This document shows, in pieces, positions 1 through 12,828 of a stretch of DNA of 64,000 nucleotides. The notes beneath the pieces were generated by a model. The model made no database searches and was not told where the DNA came from. It saw nothing but the letters and a program-made list of their open reading frames with translations. The stretch spans positions 35,448,444 to 35,512,443 of the forward strand of contig ML681992.1 of the NCBI GenBank assembly GCA_007922195.1, given 5' to 3'. Position 1 is the stretch's first letter. Every line of letters begins with the position of its first letter. Origin of the DNA: Podocnemis expansa (taxonomy: Eukaryota > Chordata > Testudines > Podocnemididae). A program made the translations under genes and the position numbers.

Positions 1-46
1 TGACCTCGTGGGGTCCCTTCCAACCCTATGATTCTATGATTCTATA
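1..46 (+). mobile_element. CR1 LINE 3' end (fragment cut by window edge)
   Basis: The window opens with the typical terminal phrase of a CR1 retrotransposon: 'gacctcgtggggtccc', 'ttccaaccc', then 'atgattctatgattctat', the short 3' tandem tail of CR1. Only the last 46 bases are present and the body lies to the left of the window. CR1 has no poly(A) tail and ends in short direct repeats, as seen here. Confidence 0.85.
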
Positions 47-2294
47 GATAGTAACTAAGCTTTTGGTTTTTCTCATTTATTATTGGTTCAGAACTGCATG
101 GCTGCATTCATTATCACACACCAGGAAAATATGCTTATATTTAGGATGTCTGTTATGTCCTGCCTTTGTATCTCTTCCCACCCTTTTGCCCCGTTTTTCT
201 CCTTTCCTCCTGTCTCCTCCTTTCTTTTTCTGCAGCAGTTCTCAAGATATGTCTATGTTAAAGCTGGAAGTCTAGTTTCCAGCTCACGTACACATAGCCA
301 TGCTGGCTGGATCAGAGCTAAAAATATCAGGGTACCTGCAGCAAGGTGAGCATAGGAGGGATTATCTGCCCAAGTATGTGCCTTGAATCTCAGATAGGAT
401 CGTTCTCAGGCAGTTAGTCTGGCCTGCCACTCACACTGCCGTAGCTATGCTTCTGTTTCCTCATATAGTCTACATGACCAGCCCTTCCTTATTCCATTTG
501 CTGAAAACATCTGTAATGAAGTAGTTAACGGTACCACTTAAAATATCATTAGATGTTGAATTCAACACTCCAGTGAGATTAATGAGGAACAGGGAAGATC
601 ACTCCTTTGTAGGTGCACTGATCAGATTTTCAAGGTTATCTTTACAAAGCATAAGGGCTAGAAACTTACTTTTTAAAATGAAAGCTTAGATTCTGCAGCC
701 TCTGACTATTTCTTGTGCATCACATAAATACATCAGGTGGGTCAGATTTAGCCCATGGGTCAGATGTTTGACAGCTCTGATTCATGGCCGTGCTTACTTC
801 AATACCTCATTTGTAGTAAATAAAATTTTATTAAAGGAAATTGCTTTAGTTTTATATTTTTTTTTCTCATGAGGAGACTTACCTTCTTGGTCAGATCTAT
901 GGAGTGAAGTACTAGCCCCTGTGAAGTCAATGGGACTTTTCCACTGATTTTAGTGTGGCCACGCTTTTGTCTAATGTCTCTACCAACAGCCATCTGTGTT
1001 TTTATCTGCATCATTATGTTCCACCTCTAATTTTGTGTTGTCACTTTTCATATGTTGCATCTGTCTAGGAGCAGGGCAGATACTCACCAAGTGTTTCAAA
1101 TAATGCAGTGCATGGTACATTGCTACTGTGAAGGATCCTAGGCTGCAAACTGGACTGAGGGATTGCTGAGATCTCCTGAGCAGTCCCTCATGCTGTGATG
1201 CTGTTGTAGGTATATAAGCCACTGATAGGCACTGCTCTTACACAGCCATCCGCAGGCAGGGACACACCCAACTGAGTTACATGAATGATCACTCATTAGC
1301 TGTCAATAGAGACTGTGCCATCCCTAGGGGTGGGCAGGACCCAGGGTTATTTGATCTGTCCCCACCCCCAGGTGTGGCTGGCCTGGGCCAGAGGCCAGGC
1401 TCCATATTCCCATTCCCATTTGGGTCAGCTGGTCCTCCCCCAGAGGCAGGGCAGCTCTGTCCAGGGGCTGGGCTCTCTGCTCTCTCCTGCCCTTGGGTGA
1501 GGTGGTCCACTCCCAGGGGTGGGGTGGGCTGGCCCAGGGGCCAGGCTCTATGCTACTGTGCTGCTCCTGGGCTAGCATGTCATGGCTTCACTGTGGGGGT
1601 GGGGCCAGAAATACAGCCAAAGCACAGTGCTCCCTGCCTCCAAAATGTCAGCAGGAGCAGCACAAGGCCTGTTGAACTACAGGGCCAGGGGTGGTCAACC
1701 TGTTTGCCTAAGATGGCCCTGAATAGAGAGGCTCCAGCCACTTCACCTTGGTGTCCCAGTCTTACACCCCAGATCTGTACCATCATGCACTGCTCAAGGT
1801 TCCCTTGCACACTGCTAACTCACTAATAAGTTCAACACTCCCTCAGTGTGGAATGTACATGCATTAGCCTTTGTCATCTCAGCTGAGATTTTCAAGCATG
1901 TCGGCCAAAACACACTGTTTTAGGTAAAATGTAAAACAGATTTATTAACTACAGAAAGATAGGTTTTAAGTGATTATAAGTAGCAGGCATAGAGCTCAAA
2001 GTTTGTGATTTAAAAAATAGTCTAAATTTGAACAGATTAAGCAAGATTTGAATCAGCTAGTCTCTTCCTACCAGATGGTATAGTTGTTTTAAAGTTCCTC
2101 AATACACAGACTGGACCTCTTTCCAGCTCAGAACCAAGCTTCCCCCGTTAAAAGTCTTTTTTCCCCAAACAATTTTCCAGATGCTTTGATGGGTGGGGGT
2201 GGGGAATGGAAGGAAGGAGATAGGCCAAGTGATGTCATTGTCTCCCTTTTTAGACTTTCCACCATCTGCTAGACAGATCTTTGATGCGACAAAA
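47..2294. other. Intergenic DNA without a recognised gene
   Basis: No convincing exon or RNA gene is seen. Reading frames here are short and uncorrelated with any family I know. The stretch is AT-rich except for the GC-rich block at 1300-1830, listed separately. A phrase near 895-945 ('gaagtcaatgggac', 'ccactgatttt') resembles a palindromic interspersed repeat common in turtle-type genomes, but the match is short. Confidence 0.5.
1300..1830. repeat. GC-rich block, probable unclassified interspersed repeat
   Basis: A sharp GC-rich island in AT-rich surroundings, full of 'ccaggggctggg' and 'ggcccaggggccagg' type words. Frames are open on both strands here (up to 181 codons), which GC-rich, stop-poor sequence produces by chance; none has a recognisable domain. 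Similar composition recurs at 13986-14525, 29560-29840 and 34310-34620, so a dispersed repeat family is more likely than a gene. Confidence 0.4.
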
Positions 2295-2412
2295 GGGTTC
2301 AGCAGCCTCCATTGGTTAGGCAAAACAAACGAGTCTGGTCGTACCTTTTAAGATTAACAAATTTATTTATCACATGAGCTTTTGTGGAAGAAAATTCCAC
2401 TTTGTCAAAAAA
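2295..2412 (-). mobile_element. PLE-type repeat, single arm (copy A1)
   Basis: One arm of the family called A in this annotation. It has the words 'caaaacaaac', 'gagtctggt', 'aagattaacaaatttattta', 'tcacatgagctttt' and a decayed 'aattccactttgtca'. The partner arm and centre are missing. Family A is assigned to Penelope-like elements because the longest copy (44351-45395) carries a GIY-YIG relic between the same arms. Confidence 0.7.
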
Positions 2413-3016
2413 ACTTGAAGATGGGGAACTCATTAGTCAGGCAGTCTCCATTGCCTATGTTCTGTCTCTGAGATGGCCATTTGGAGAGTGGATTCTCTTT
2501 AATGGGCCACTGGCACTGTCTGACTGATCCTTTGCTGAAACTAGAAGGTTGGCTATGGCAGTGTTTCTCAGCAGGTGTTCCAAGGAACGCTGGTGCTCCT
2601 CGGACATAGTTAAGGTTTTCCATTTGGGGAGAATGAATGGGGTAGAGGCAAGGAGAAATCTACTGCCCCAGCTGCAGCAAAACTTCCAGGTGTGTGGCAG
2701 CGGATGTTGGTGCACTCCTGGATGCTTTGCTGTGACTGAGGCATTTTAAATTTCCTACCACTGTTACCAGCTTTTTTGAGAATGTTTTCATCAGGTGTTC
2801 TGCAAAAAGTAATTAATACCTTCAGGGGATCCCTGGTCTACTAAAAATTGAGAAACATTGGGCCATGGGAACGTCCCAACTTCACAACATATTTCAGTGG
2901 CACACACAGCAAGACTTCGTAACTTCAAAGTCCAACAAGGTGTTAACGTTCAGCAGATTGAGACTTTTTAAATGATACCTCACAAAGCATGCTTTGTACA
3001 AAATATATAATAATAA

Positions 3017-3401
3017 GGGGTACATCTACACTGGAGGCTCTGTTAAGTCAACTTAACAAGGTCACTTTTAAGTCGACTTAAAGTTGACCTTGTAAAGTCC
3101 ACTTAGAGCGTCTACATTCCAAGCTCCTGTAGACTGGCCACGTCCATGCTGGCATCTGCTAGGTCGACTTAAGGCTTAAGTGCACCTTATTAAGTTGACT
3201 GAAGGACTATGCCCCATCTGCACTGGTTTAAGTCAACTTAATAAGGTTGACTTAAGCCTTAAGTCAATCTTAAGAGGTGGTGTTATTAAATCAACTTAAG
3301 GAAGTGCTTAAGTCAACTTAAATTTCCAATGTGGATGGAGCTTCCCTTAGGTTGACTTAAGGAAGGTTAAGTCAACCTAAGGCTCCAGTGTAGATGTACC
3401 C
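3017..3401. mobile_element. Palindromic MITE, family B (copy B1)
   Basis: Nearly complete copy with terminal inverted repeats: 'ggggtacatctacactgg' at the left, 'ccagtgtagatgtaccc' at the right. The interior consists of many variants of the self-complementary word TTAAGTCRACTTAA, so the whole 385 bp can fold on itself. There is no coding capacity, so it is a non-autonomous DNA-transposon-like element. A second, incomplete copy is at 30401-30755. Confidence 0.8.
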
Positions 3402-3569
3402 AAGGGGTGAACGTGAGGGATCAACTTCAAGGAACAGAGTGTCACAGCAACCATCTTCTAAGAAAAAGCAACAATAAGCATGCTCTAGCCTGTCTGCTCC
3501 CACAGGCTGGCTCTAGGAATTAATTTGTGGCTGACACCACTTTTTTCTATGTGATTTATACTACTTTCA

Positions 3570-3780
3570 TCACCATAGTGTCTGAATACTTCTTTAATGC
3601 CTTTATCCTCATGATACTCTTCTGAGGTAAGGAAGTTCTATTTTTCTCATTTTAAAGATGGAAAACTGGGGCACTGAGATTAAGTGACTCACCTAAGGTC
3701 ACATTCAAAGTCTGTGATACAGAAGGGAGCTGAATCCCGTTTGCCAAATCCTAGACTAGAACCTTTGCAAATGGATCAGC
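3570..3780 (+). mobile_element. MIR/CORE-type SINE relic
   Basis: A recognisable MIR body in + orientation: 'tcattttaaagatgg' and 'aaaactggggcactgaga', then 'ttaagtgactcacctaagg' and 'gctgaatcccg'. The order and spacing follow the MIR consensus (fraction of A-rich 'tttacagatgaggaaactg', 'aagtgacttgcccaagg', 'gggattcgaaccc'). The tRNA-like head is missing or too diverged to see. Confidence 0.75.
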
Positions 3781-4299
3781 CTTCTGTCAGCACCCCCTTT
3801 ATTCCCTGTTGTGGCAGGACTTCGTAATTTGTATAGATAAGTTCCTACTGCCATGTTAACTTTGCTGCAATAAACTTACATATAACCCTTGATCCACACA
3901 GGGAACTCCTCCCACTTCTACATGAAAGTCAGCTCCCTTCTCAACAGCCTTCACAGCTTATAAACACTTAGACACATTTAATTTAATCTTCACCATCAAT
4001 GCTCTTATTTTCTTTTGGACATCCTATAGCCTGTGCTATAAAAATAGATTGAAGGGCTTACATGTTGATTTATGGTCATTGTCACTTTCAGGTTCCAACT
4101 CATGCACTGCATAAGAACAAAATGTTACAGTAAAAAGGGGCTTAAATAATGTTACTGTTTACATTAGATTTTGTCAAACTCCTCTACATTTAACAATTTG
4201 GGCCCATATTTCTTTCAGCTATAATATGAGGTTTGAAAATGAGAGCTCGTTTCTCTGATACTATTATTGTAGCACATACAGATCATAAACAGGGATTGA

Positions 4300-4380
4300 G
4301 GGCATTTTGTTCTAGCTAGGTGCTTGCACAAACAAATAATACAGACAGTGCCTGCCACAGAGAGCTCACAGTTGTTTCAA
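4300..4380 (+). mobile_element. SINE-tail-like relic (family G)
   Basis: The phrases 'aggtgcttgcacaaac', 'acagacagtgcctgcc' and 'agagagctcacag' follow a dispersed amniote repeat whose other copies here are at 40740-40850, 52375-52475 and, inverted, 53750-53890. It is probably the tail part of a CORE-type SINE. Confidence 0.45.
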
Positions 4381-6084
4381 GGAATTCTTAAAACACCATT
4401 TTGTAGCTACTTGGCATTGCAATAACTTGAGGAATGACTGAGGTTCTGACTTTCAGCCAGATAGCAGGGAAGTCAGTTTTTTTCTCCCTAGCTAGAGTTC
4501 CAGGATTTGACTTCTTATGGTGTCACCTTTTTTCCCTTCAAATTAGACCCAGGTAAATATCAGGCTGTTACACTGGAATTTGGACAAGACAAAAATAATT
4601 GCTTTTTTACACCTGTTAAGCCATTCTTGTCTATCAGCATGTTATAATTAACAATGGTCTGTCTATCTGAATCCACTAGGAATTTGAGGTTTTTTGAACC
4701 ACCCAAACAAAGTGTAATTCAGGGAGCTTAAAAAATCCATAGTGGAATTTATCACTTGACAGAAGTCATGGATACTTTCCCAGTACCCCAAATTCCTTCT
4801 GCTGCATTTTGATCTCTGTGCAATAAAACAATTATTTTTTTAAGATTTTGGATGCTTTGACTCTCTTCATGTTGAGTCATATAAGTAGTAAACTGTCATC
4901 ACTAGATGGGAAATGTGATGCTGTCTAAAGAGAATGCCATGTGAGAGAAACGAAAAGCAGTGTGGTGATTTTGACACAATGTATCAAGCATAAATTTAGA
5001 TAACAGGTGTCCAATTCATAACATAAATAGAAAGCATGGATCTGGTATGATAGGATACTTTGAATTAAAAGATTAGTTACATACAGTGCCATACATAATA
5101 GATTGTGGATCATATCTTCTGTACTAGCACTTTAATTTGTTCTGGAATTTAATTCTCATGTTGTGATTTTATACAGTTACATTTCAGTTGAATTCCACTG
5201 CCAGGGAAGTACTTTGTGAACTAGTGTTGTGCTGTACGACTGTTTAGGTTGGTAAAACAGTTTCTAGTTACTTTGTGAACTAGGCATTCAATCACACAAT
5301 CCCACTACCACAAGAAGCTTTCAAGATACCTTCTTTGGCTCTTAAAGGTGCATCCTGTGTATCTGGTTTACTTAGTGACCTTTTAAAATTGATCCCAAGT
5401 ACTGTAATTTGTTGTTTTATAACCTAGTCCCAATGGATTAGGCCTTTAATGGCATTTCACTTTTAAAATCTTGCTCCTGTGCTTTATTAATCTAAAGAGG
5501 CTGGATTTCTGATAGCACAATTACTTATGTTAGTCAGTGGTGTTGATAGCCAGATTTTATTTTTACATTTTTGCTAGCCTCCAAAGTAATAGCTTCACAG
5601 AATGTGACTTGCCTGTGGAATTCTGTCTCCCATGAAAGGTTTTTGAGGCTGACTCATTTTGGACCTGATCCTGACAGGTCCTGAGCATTTCCTATACTAA
5701 GTGCTGTGCTCTCATGTCCAACTGGCTTTGAGGTTTCTTAGCTCCTTGCAGGAAAGGGCCCCTAGTGCTTTTAAATCCCATCATGAAACTTAGGTTGTTT
5801 GTCTGAAGCTTATTCACCTTGCAGGCATTTGCTTTGTAATTGCTTTGAAATTGCTTTGTAAAGCTTGCCATAAAATGTGCTCTGAAAGTGTAATAGTCAA
5901 GTTGTTATGGAAGACATATGGTGACCCCCCACACCCCATGTGATTCTCTCATAGTGACCCGTCTTTGTCATGCCTTTTTGCATAAAAAGTGTTGATGTGA
6001 AAGAAGACTTGAGAATTAAATAGCAGTTGTATATAAAGCTAGGCTTGAACTATTTTTTTTCATAGAGGAGTTTGACATCTTGAG

Positions 6085-6123
6085 GCCCCTTAGTCTTACA
6101 TTTCCATGATTCTGTAATTCTAT
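6085..6123 (+). mobile_element. Possible CR1 3' end
   Basis: 'cttgaggccccttag' followed by 'catgattctgtaattct' resembles the CR1 terminus with its short tandem tail. It is only about 40 bases and diverged. Confidence 0.35.
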
Positions 6124-7059
6124 TTTGGGATCAAAAACTAGAATTCTAAAACCAAGCCACATGTTTGTTTTCAACTTTGTTAATATTAACAGATATGTTT
6201 ATTTAAACACTCCCAACATATTGTCAGCTAACAATTGGTTATTCCAAGTGGTATTTATACTATCATTTGCATAATTATCCCTCAGGGAAACATGGGGACG
6301 TTTTGCAGAGAATACAACAAATCTTGAAAAAGTTAAACTACGGCAGCATGATTCAAATTAAAGCTACTAATAGTGGCATTACTGTAAGTTACATAATTAT
6401 ATTTAAAATGTGTGCTCCTTCCTTCCCAAAAAAGAAAATGACATAAACCAAACTGCTGAAAAAGAATGTTCATTAGTATTATACTAATGCATTTCATATT
6501 ATTAGATAAACAGTAACAATATTACTTGTGACAAGTGTTAGGAAGTGAGGCGAAATGGAGATTCAGTTTTTGAGGGTTAAAAACACTGTGGAGGAAATGA
6601 GGAAGCATAGACAGAAAGAGAAAGAGCACTGATTAGTGCCACAAGGTTAGATGACCTAATGATAAAACTAAAATCCTGAAGTGGCATTGCTGTTGTAAAT
6701 ATTGCTTCATAATTTAAAGAAGGTTTTGGGGGATTTTCTTTTTGGACATGCAACGGTAAAACAGGGATTGCTGAACACTAACAAGCAACTAAAATCTTTC
6801 TGTGGGGTGACAACTTTTTCATTTTTACTGAAAATCTAAGCAGAGCAAGACTAAATTTAGCTTATAAGGCATAGACTGCAGAAGGTCCTTGTGCAGAATT
6901 ACACTCCAGTTACACTATCATGATAATGTGTTATGTAGCATTTAAGTAGATGGATCTCAAAGCACTTTATAAGCTAGTCACAATCCTCACTGGAATCACT
7001 TCAGTCATTACTGAAATGCAGCTACTTCTGGGGAGAAGCTCAACAGATTTTTCTCTAAA

Positions 7060-7340
7060 GCCTGGTCTACATTAGAAAATTCAGTCAGTATAACTTTTTC
7101 TGGGAGTGTGAAAAATCCAACCCCCCTAAGGATCTTAGTTAAGCCAACCTAAATTCTTTTAAAGATAGTGCTAGGTTGATGGAAGAATTCTTCTGTTAAC
7201 CAAGCTACTGTATCTCAGGGAGATGGATTACCTATAGCTCCAGGAGAATCTCTCCCATTGGCATAGATATTATCTATACCGAAGGACAACAGCAGCACAC
7301 TGTGCCCCAATAGCACTTCAATTGGAGACAAGTCCTAATA
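7060..7340. mobile_element. MITE-like palindromic repeat relic (family D)
   Basis: Begins 'gcctggtctacattagaaaa' and contains 'gtgtgaaaaatccaacccc', 'agttaagccaacctaa' and 'ttgatggaagaattcttc', then 'gagatggattacctata'. The order of phrases matches a dispersed turtle-type repeat with a 'ggtctacac' terminus, known to me from memory. The right terminus is not clear. Confidence 0.5.
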
Positions 7341-9284
7341 GATTATCATTCTCTTTAATAGGCAAAGGATGAGCTAATCAGCTTTGTACCCTAACGTTCA
7401 ATGAATGACTCTATGTATATGCTAGTCAGGACAGAGAAAGATTCAATCTGCTTGGGGTGCTGTCAGAGTGGCTCATTACTCTATATATCTATTTGCATTT
7501 CTCTCCCCGTCTCTCTCTCTCTCCCAGTCTCTGTAGAAATCTAGCAACAAACTCTTTATTTCTTCTTCATGCTCCAGAGGAGCAAACTATCGGACACAGT
7601 GTTCCCACCAATCAGTGCATGCATTATAGAGTGTGAAAGAGTTTCCAAGGGAAAGATACCCACCCTTTATGTGTCGTGAGCTTCCGTGTACAATCTGGAG
7701 CTAGAGTTCATTCAGGAATTTCTTATTGTACCAGTAAGTGACTAAAAAGAAATGGTAGCCTGATTAGGTAAGATTCCTATCTGAGTTAATATTTGACCTA
7801 AAAATCAGCAGCAGAACTTTATTGGTCATTTTCCATGTGAGTAACATTGCTTCTGGATTTAGGAATTTTAAGTCTGGAAACCACTGGTAAAGAGTTTGAA
7901 TTTATTTAATAGTGAAAGCTCCAGTAAAAGTGTAACATTTATGGAAAGGACTTCCTTAATCAGTTAACACTAAAGGAACACATCATAAAAATATCTGTTA
8001 ATTATTATATTGCTATGCTTCAAATAATACTGAATAGAATATCCTACAATAAAGAAGAGATTTTAAAGGGTATAAATTCATTAGTGCTAAAAGAACTTAA
8101 TCTTAAAAACCAGTCCAGTCGCAGCCAATCAGCTGTCAAAAAATCAATGAAAAAACAAACTGTGCATTCATTACTATTTTTAGAGTACTGTAAAACATGC
8201 TTTGAGTTTTAGTGAACAACTGGAAGTCAGTGTCCCTACTCTGAAGATCTGCAGTGTCCTGAGGAATGTGGGGTACACAGCTCATCAAGACCAACAACTC
8301 TGATTTCCATCAGGAGACAGGGTAGTCCAAGTAGCCATTTTAGAATCTTCAGATGTCTTGGTGTGATTTCCAAACCCTGCGCAAACATTGTGTATGATCC
8401 AAGAAGTTCTTTTAAACCTGAACTAAAAGAACTAAGTTCTTTTAATATGGCTGCAGTGGACCTAACAGCCCTTGTCAGTGTAAGAAATTCCAGGAGCTGT
8501 TTCTGAAGTTTTGAACAGGATGTTTCAAACCAAAAGGTCTAAAATGGCTTCAGACTCGGTTGTAGATGCACTGTAGATTTGTTGGGTTAGACCTAGTGAA
8601 TATGCTTAAGACCACTAGTGGCAGAAAGCCTGTCAGGGATGAACAGGGGTTCAGGTGCAACACAAAGTGGTAGCCCACTCCCCATTCCAGTGCAGGATTG
8701 GCTGGGGAGAGTACAAGGCCAAAGTGGCGGAGCAATGTGGTGTTCAGATTAAACCACTTAGCAGCTTCCATTTTCAGTGCTTTTACGGAGCCCCTGATGG
8801 AATTTTATAGGTACCCCGAATAAAAAAGACAGTGTTAATGCAAGAAAAATCCCTCAGTGCACAGGAAAACAAAAGCTTACTTTACAGGCTTTGAGGGCTT
8901 CATTTTTTTTTACTTACATTTTATAGTTTGCCAGCTCTGAATGTTTAGTCAGCTGTGTGCTCCTCCTAGACTAGTATTAGAAAGACAATTTGCAGTCTTA
9001 GATTTGACCTAGTGCCTCAATGTCATACATCTGTAAACTGAGCATTTTGGATGTACCCCTTCCTTGAACAGCACCTTGTACCACATTTGTGTAATAGAGG
9101 TAAGGGTAATATAACACATTCTCTGCTGCAGTAATGGTGTTCTACTTTTAATCTGTCATTGGGAAGCCGTTATGGTACACAATATAGAATTATTTTATAG
9201 GATCCTATGCCAGCCAACCAGATTTCCAGAGGGCTGACTTTGCACCGTGGTTCAGAGCCTACTGGTTAAATTAGACCACTAGAA

Positions 9285-9400
9285 GTTGTTGATTCTGTGG
9301 GCGACTTGCTGTGTGGCCTGACTGCTTTACTTTCCTCAGCTGCAAAATGAGGGTAGTACTCACCTTTGTCACATGCCTTGAGAATTATGGCTGAAAGCCA
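9285..9400 (+). mobile_element. MIR/CORE-type SINE relic
   Basis: 'gacttgctgtgtggcc', 'ctttcctcagctgcaaaatg' and 'gggtagtactcacc' follow the MIR order (gtgaccttgggcaag, cctcagtttcctcatctg, taaaatggg, taatagtacctacc). Confidence 0.55.
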
Positions 9401-12380
9401 TTTTCTAATTACAAAGGTTCAGGTTCTGCCATGCTTACCCATATCGAGTAATCCGTTATTCCACAAGTAAAATCAGTGGGACTCCCTGCAAAATAAGACA
9501 GCACCAAATGCAAGTCAGAGTGGTAGAATCTGGTTTTACTTCAATGAACGGTAAATTCAGCCAGTCAGAATCTTCTATATATGTTTAAACAAACATATTT
9601 CTGAGTGGTTGAAGTACAAAGTAGCTGTGTTCTTCAGGCCAGCTGGAGTTCTAGTCAATAATGATAAATGGCCAAAATCCTTTAGTCTTTTTTGGTAGCT
9701 TTAGTGGCAAAACTTCCCATTGGACACATAACAAAAAAAAAAAAAGATGTGGAACAGTGTGACATATGAAGAGATTTGCACTGTCATTTTATATGACTCA
9801 AATAGAATAATTGTCTGCTGTTTTATAACTATTATTTTCTAAGTACAAAATGCTGATCCTGTGACAAACACCTTCTCTAACACAGAAAAATTAACTATCA
9901 CTAAATTCAGAGTTTAGATTTTGCACATAAAAGGATTTAAAAAACCCAATATGAACATATATTATTCTATGTATTTCAATTTAAACAGTTAACATTATTT
10001 TTTTCTCTGCAGGATTCTGACTAATATTGTGTTAGTGGATGAGGACCTGACAGGGGAACTGATTAGAAACAAAGTAAAATGAATCCGTCTGTTTTAATTG
10101 TCAAAGACTGGATGAAATAGAAACCAACAGCAAACTAAAAGTGTGAACAGCTGAAACAGCGAGAAATACATTTAATTATTTTAAAATTCTAAGATCTTGT
10201 TGGTGACAAATATTGTAAAAAAATCAAACACCCAAAACATAATTTTTGTTTTGTTTCACTTCACTATCATCTCTTAATTGTGAGATTTGATGTTCCAAAT
10301 CAAAATTGGAAGCTAACAGATTTTATTGGGCAGCAGGATATGAAATGCTGTAATTAAAGAAAATGTTCTAAAATGTTTCTAAAATAATTTTTCAGTCAAA
10401 TATGTGGCATAAGCAAATTGCACTATGTTGTAATGTGGTTGAAAGATTTCACTGACACTTATTTGAAATATGCTGTGTAATTCACTAGTGATTTCACCAT
10501 TCATCAGCAATAGGTCTACCCAAACTCATGCTGACAAGACCTCTATACCACATCAACATTTAACCTCTCTGTTTTGTAGATGTCTGTTAATGTCTATGTG
10601 CTGTAATTTTTCAAAGAAAGATAGTCAGCTTTTTGATGCAACATCTCTTGTTGGTTTTTGGCTTTTGCTAAATTTAAAGCTGAGTCAACTGAAATAAAAT
10701 GAGGGCAAATAATTGAGGAAAGGTTGATTGGCTTATTGGCCTCACCTGACTAGACTCCAGAACCTTAGTAGCGCTGGTCTTTTCTTTTCTTTTCTTTTTT
10801 GGCCTAAGGCATACCATCTTCTAATGACACTTAGTACTGTACAGGTAGTCCCTCCAGACACTTCAGTCTATTTATGGGCACTGTGAATTCCGAAACAGAC
10901 TTTATCATGATGCATTAGACGAATTCCTGACATATTTCTGGCTGGGACAAACAGGGGTTGATCCTACTAATACAAATTTCACAGTCTTTGTCCTTGCAGA
11001 ATAGCAGTTAATGTTGCAATACTAGCTTTTGGCTAGCTGTTGTGATTTCTCAGTGTGCTATATCAGTTGACACAATAGCAGCCTTCAAGTCCTAATCACA
11101 CTTTTTTTATTTTGAATCGTGAACTTCAGTTTGCACAATATCTAAACTCTCAAGGAAAACATTCATGTTTTACATTCCCAGAATGAGCAATTTTTGTGCA
11201 TACAGTAAGTGGATCTGGTGTTGACTTTAAGGATAGGAAACGAGTCTTTCTCTTTGCAGCTTGACTGTACCTAATGTCAAACATAAAAGGATCAAGGCCA
11301 AGAATATGTTTTTTAATATTGTAAAGTGTTCTCATAGGAAGTTTGGTGACAGTAGGTATTGAGAAATGGTGCTTTGGACTTTACACTCATAAAAAAAGGG
11401 GGGAATAACCACGTATGATCTGTATGAAGGATTGTGTATCTTACAGATAAGTAAGTTTTTAATATTTTTTTCCAGTCCTGAATAACATGTAAATATCCCT
11501 ACTAGCTAAGCTCTTATCTTTTAGATCATGCACATTAACAAGGCATTTCACATGTAATATGGTACCAGATGACATATAAATATTATTTTGTTTATCTGTC
11601 GTAATGGCCTTATCTACAGTAGCAATGGCCTATCTAATACATTTACAATGTCATAGCTAAATATTGCAGTCCTTAGTCATGATTCCCATTGGAAGATTTG
11701 CCTCATTTTGGACTGTGGGATTTGGCCCACAGAAAAGAAAGGAAGGGGCTAAATGCAAGCCTTAGGAATCAATGAAAGAAATAGATCTCTGAATACATCT
11801 TGTTCCGGATTTTGGATTATCCCTATCTTAAAAGAAGAAAAGAGAGAGAGAGTCCTGAACCCCGTTAAGAGTCCTTGATCCTATGTTGCTGAGTCAGCTC
11901 AATTCCTGTGGCGCTTAAGAGTAGTTGGAATTTTATAATTATAGGTTTAGGCCCTAAAGTGTCTATTTGTCTCGATGTGGTGACTTAGTCCTGGCTCCTC
12001 AATGGAAGAATGAAAAGCAATAGCAGCTGTCTCCCTGATGTTCTTTTGTTTTAAGACAGAGAGGAATAGCTGTTGTGATTCACTGGGGAGTTAGAATCAC
12101 AGCATGTACTGCAAAGGAAGGCTGTGAAGGCTCAGAGGAGCTGCAGGTTAAACGATGGAACTTTTCACTCCTTTTTATCAAAGCAGCTGCAGCTCCTGTT
12201 CTACAGTAGCTGATGGAATAACCAAGACTGTGAAAAGGAAGTCTGTTACTGTTCTAAGCATTGTGTTTATTAAAACAGAAGAAATCAATGCAGGCCATTT
12301 GGTTATTCTTAATGCGTTTTATCATTTCAAGCCTCAGCAGTCTCAGATTAAAGAATTCTGGGGCCCCGTACACTATGAAA

Positions 12381-12828
12381 ATCCCTCCTTCCCCATTCAC
12401 CTTCGATGAACAAGACCTCTGCACAGAGATTGATCAAAAAAGCGCTTGTGGCCCATACATACCAGCCACACCCTACACAGACTCCACGTTATACCCCAAC
12501 AACTCTCCAGAGGCTTCTACTCACCCCGATAACCCCTACACATCCCAGCTACATGACATGCAGTCCCCAACACCTCAGCCCCGCCATCATAACCCCCAAT
12601 ATCCTGGCTCTGCAACCCTCCTCACTCACACCATAGCCCAACAATAAGTCACCCACAGCCCCTCACGCATCATCCCAGGATCTTCCTTGACACTCAGTGG
12701 TACTCCCCAACCAGTTCAATGCCCATAAACTGGGTGACTTCTCCTTATTACCACCACGCAGCTGTGCTTGTTCCCATCACCCCACCCTCACGCCCCCATT
12801 CACACAATCATACTGATGACAAAAGGGT
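12381..12828. other. C-rich, G-poor strand-asymmetric block
   Basis: The + strand is strikingly rich in C and A and poor in G, with words such as 'ataccccaacaactct', 'cacctcagccccgccatc' and 'catcaccccaccctcacgcc'. It ends where the 3' end of the antisense LINE begins (12832). Frames of 76-128 codons are open only because TGA and TAG are rare in such sequence; no domain is recognisable. It may be a decayed low-complexity or satellite-like insertion. Confidence 0.4.

Larger units (their letters stand above)
3782..12380. other. Intergenic, AT-rich, old repeat relics; no gene recognised
   Basis: No reading frame looks like an exon of a known family. Short sequences are visible: (CT)n at 7501-7530 and (TTTTC)n at 10778-10800. 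Weak repeat relics at 4300-4380, 6085-6123, 7060-7340 and 9285-9400 are listed separately. The remainder is unassigned AT-rich DNA. Confidence 0.5.

Noticed and set aside
1281..1826. 181-codon plus-strand frame
   Set aside because: Equally open frames on the opposite strand, repeat-like GC-rich words and no domain; considered compositional.
12155..12647. Frames of 76-128 codons rich in Pro, Thr and His
   Set aside because: They come from the C-rich, G-poor block, where stop codons are rare by composition.
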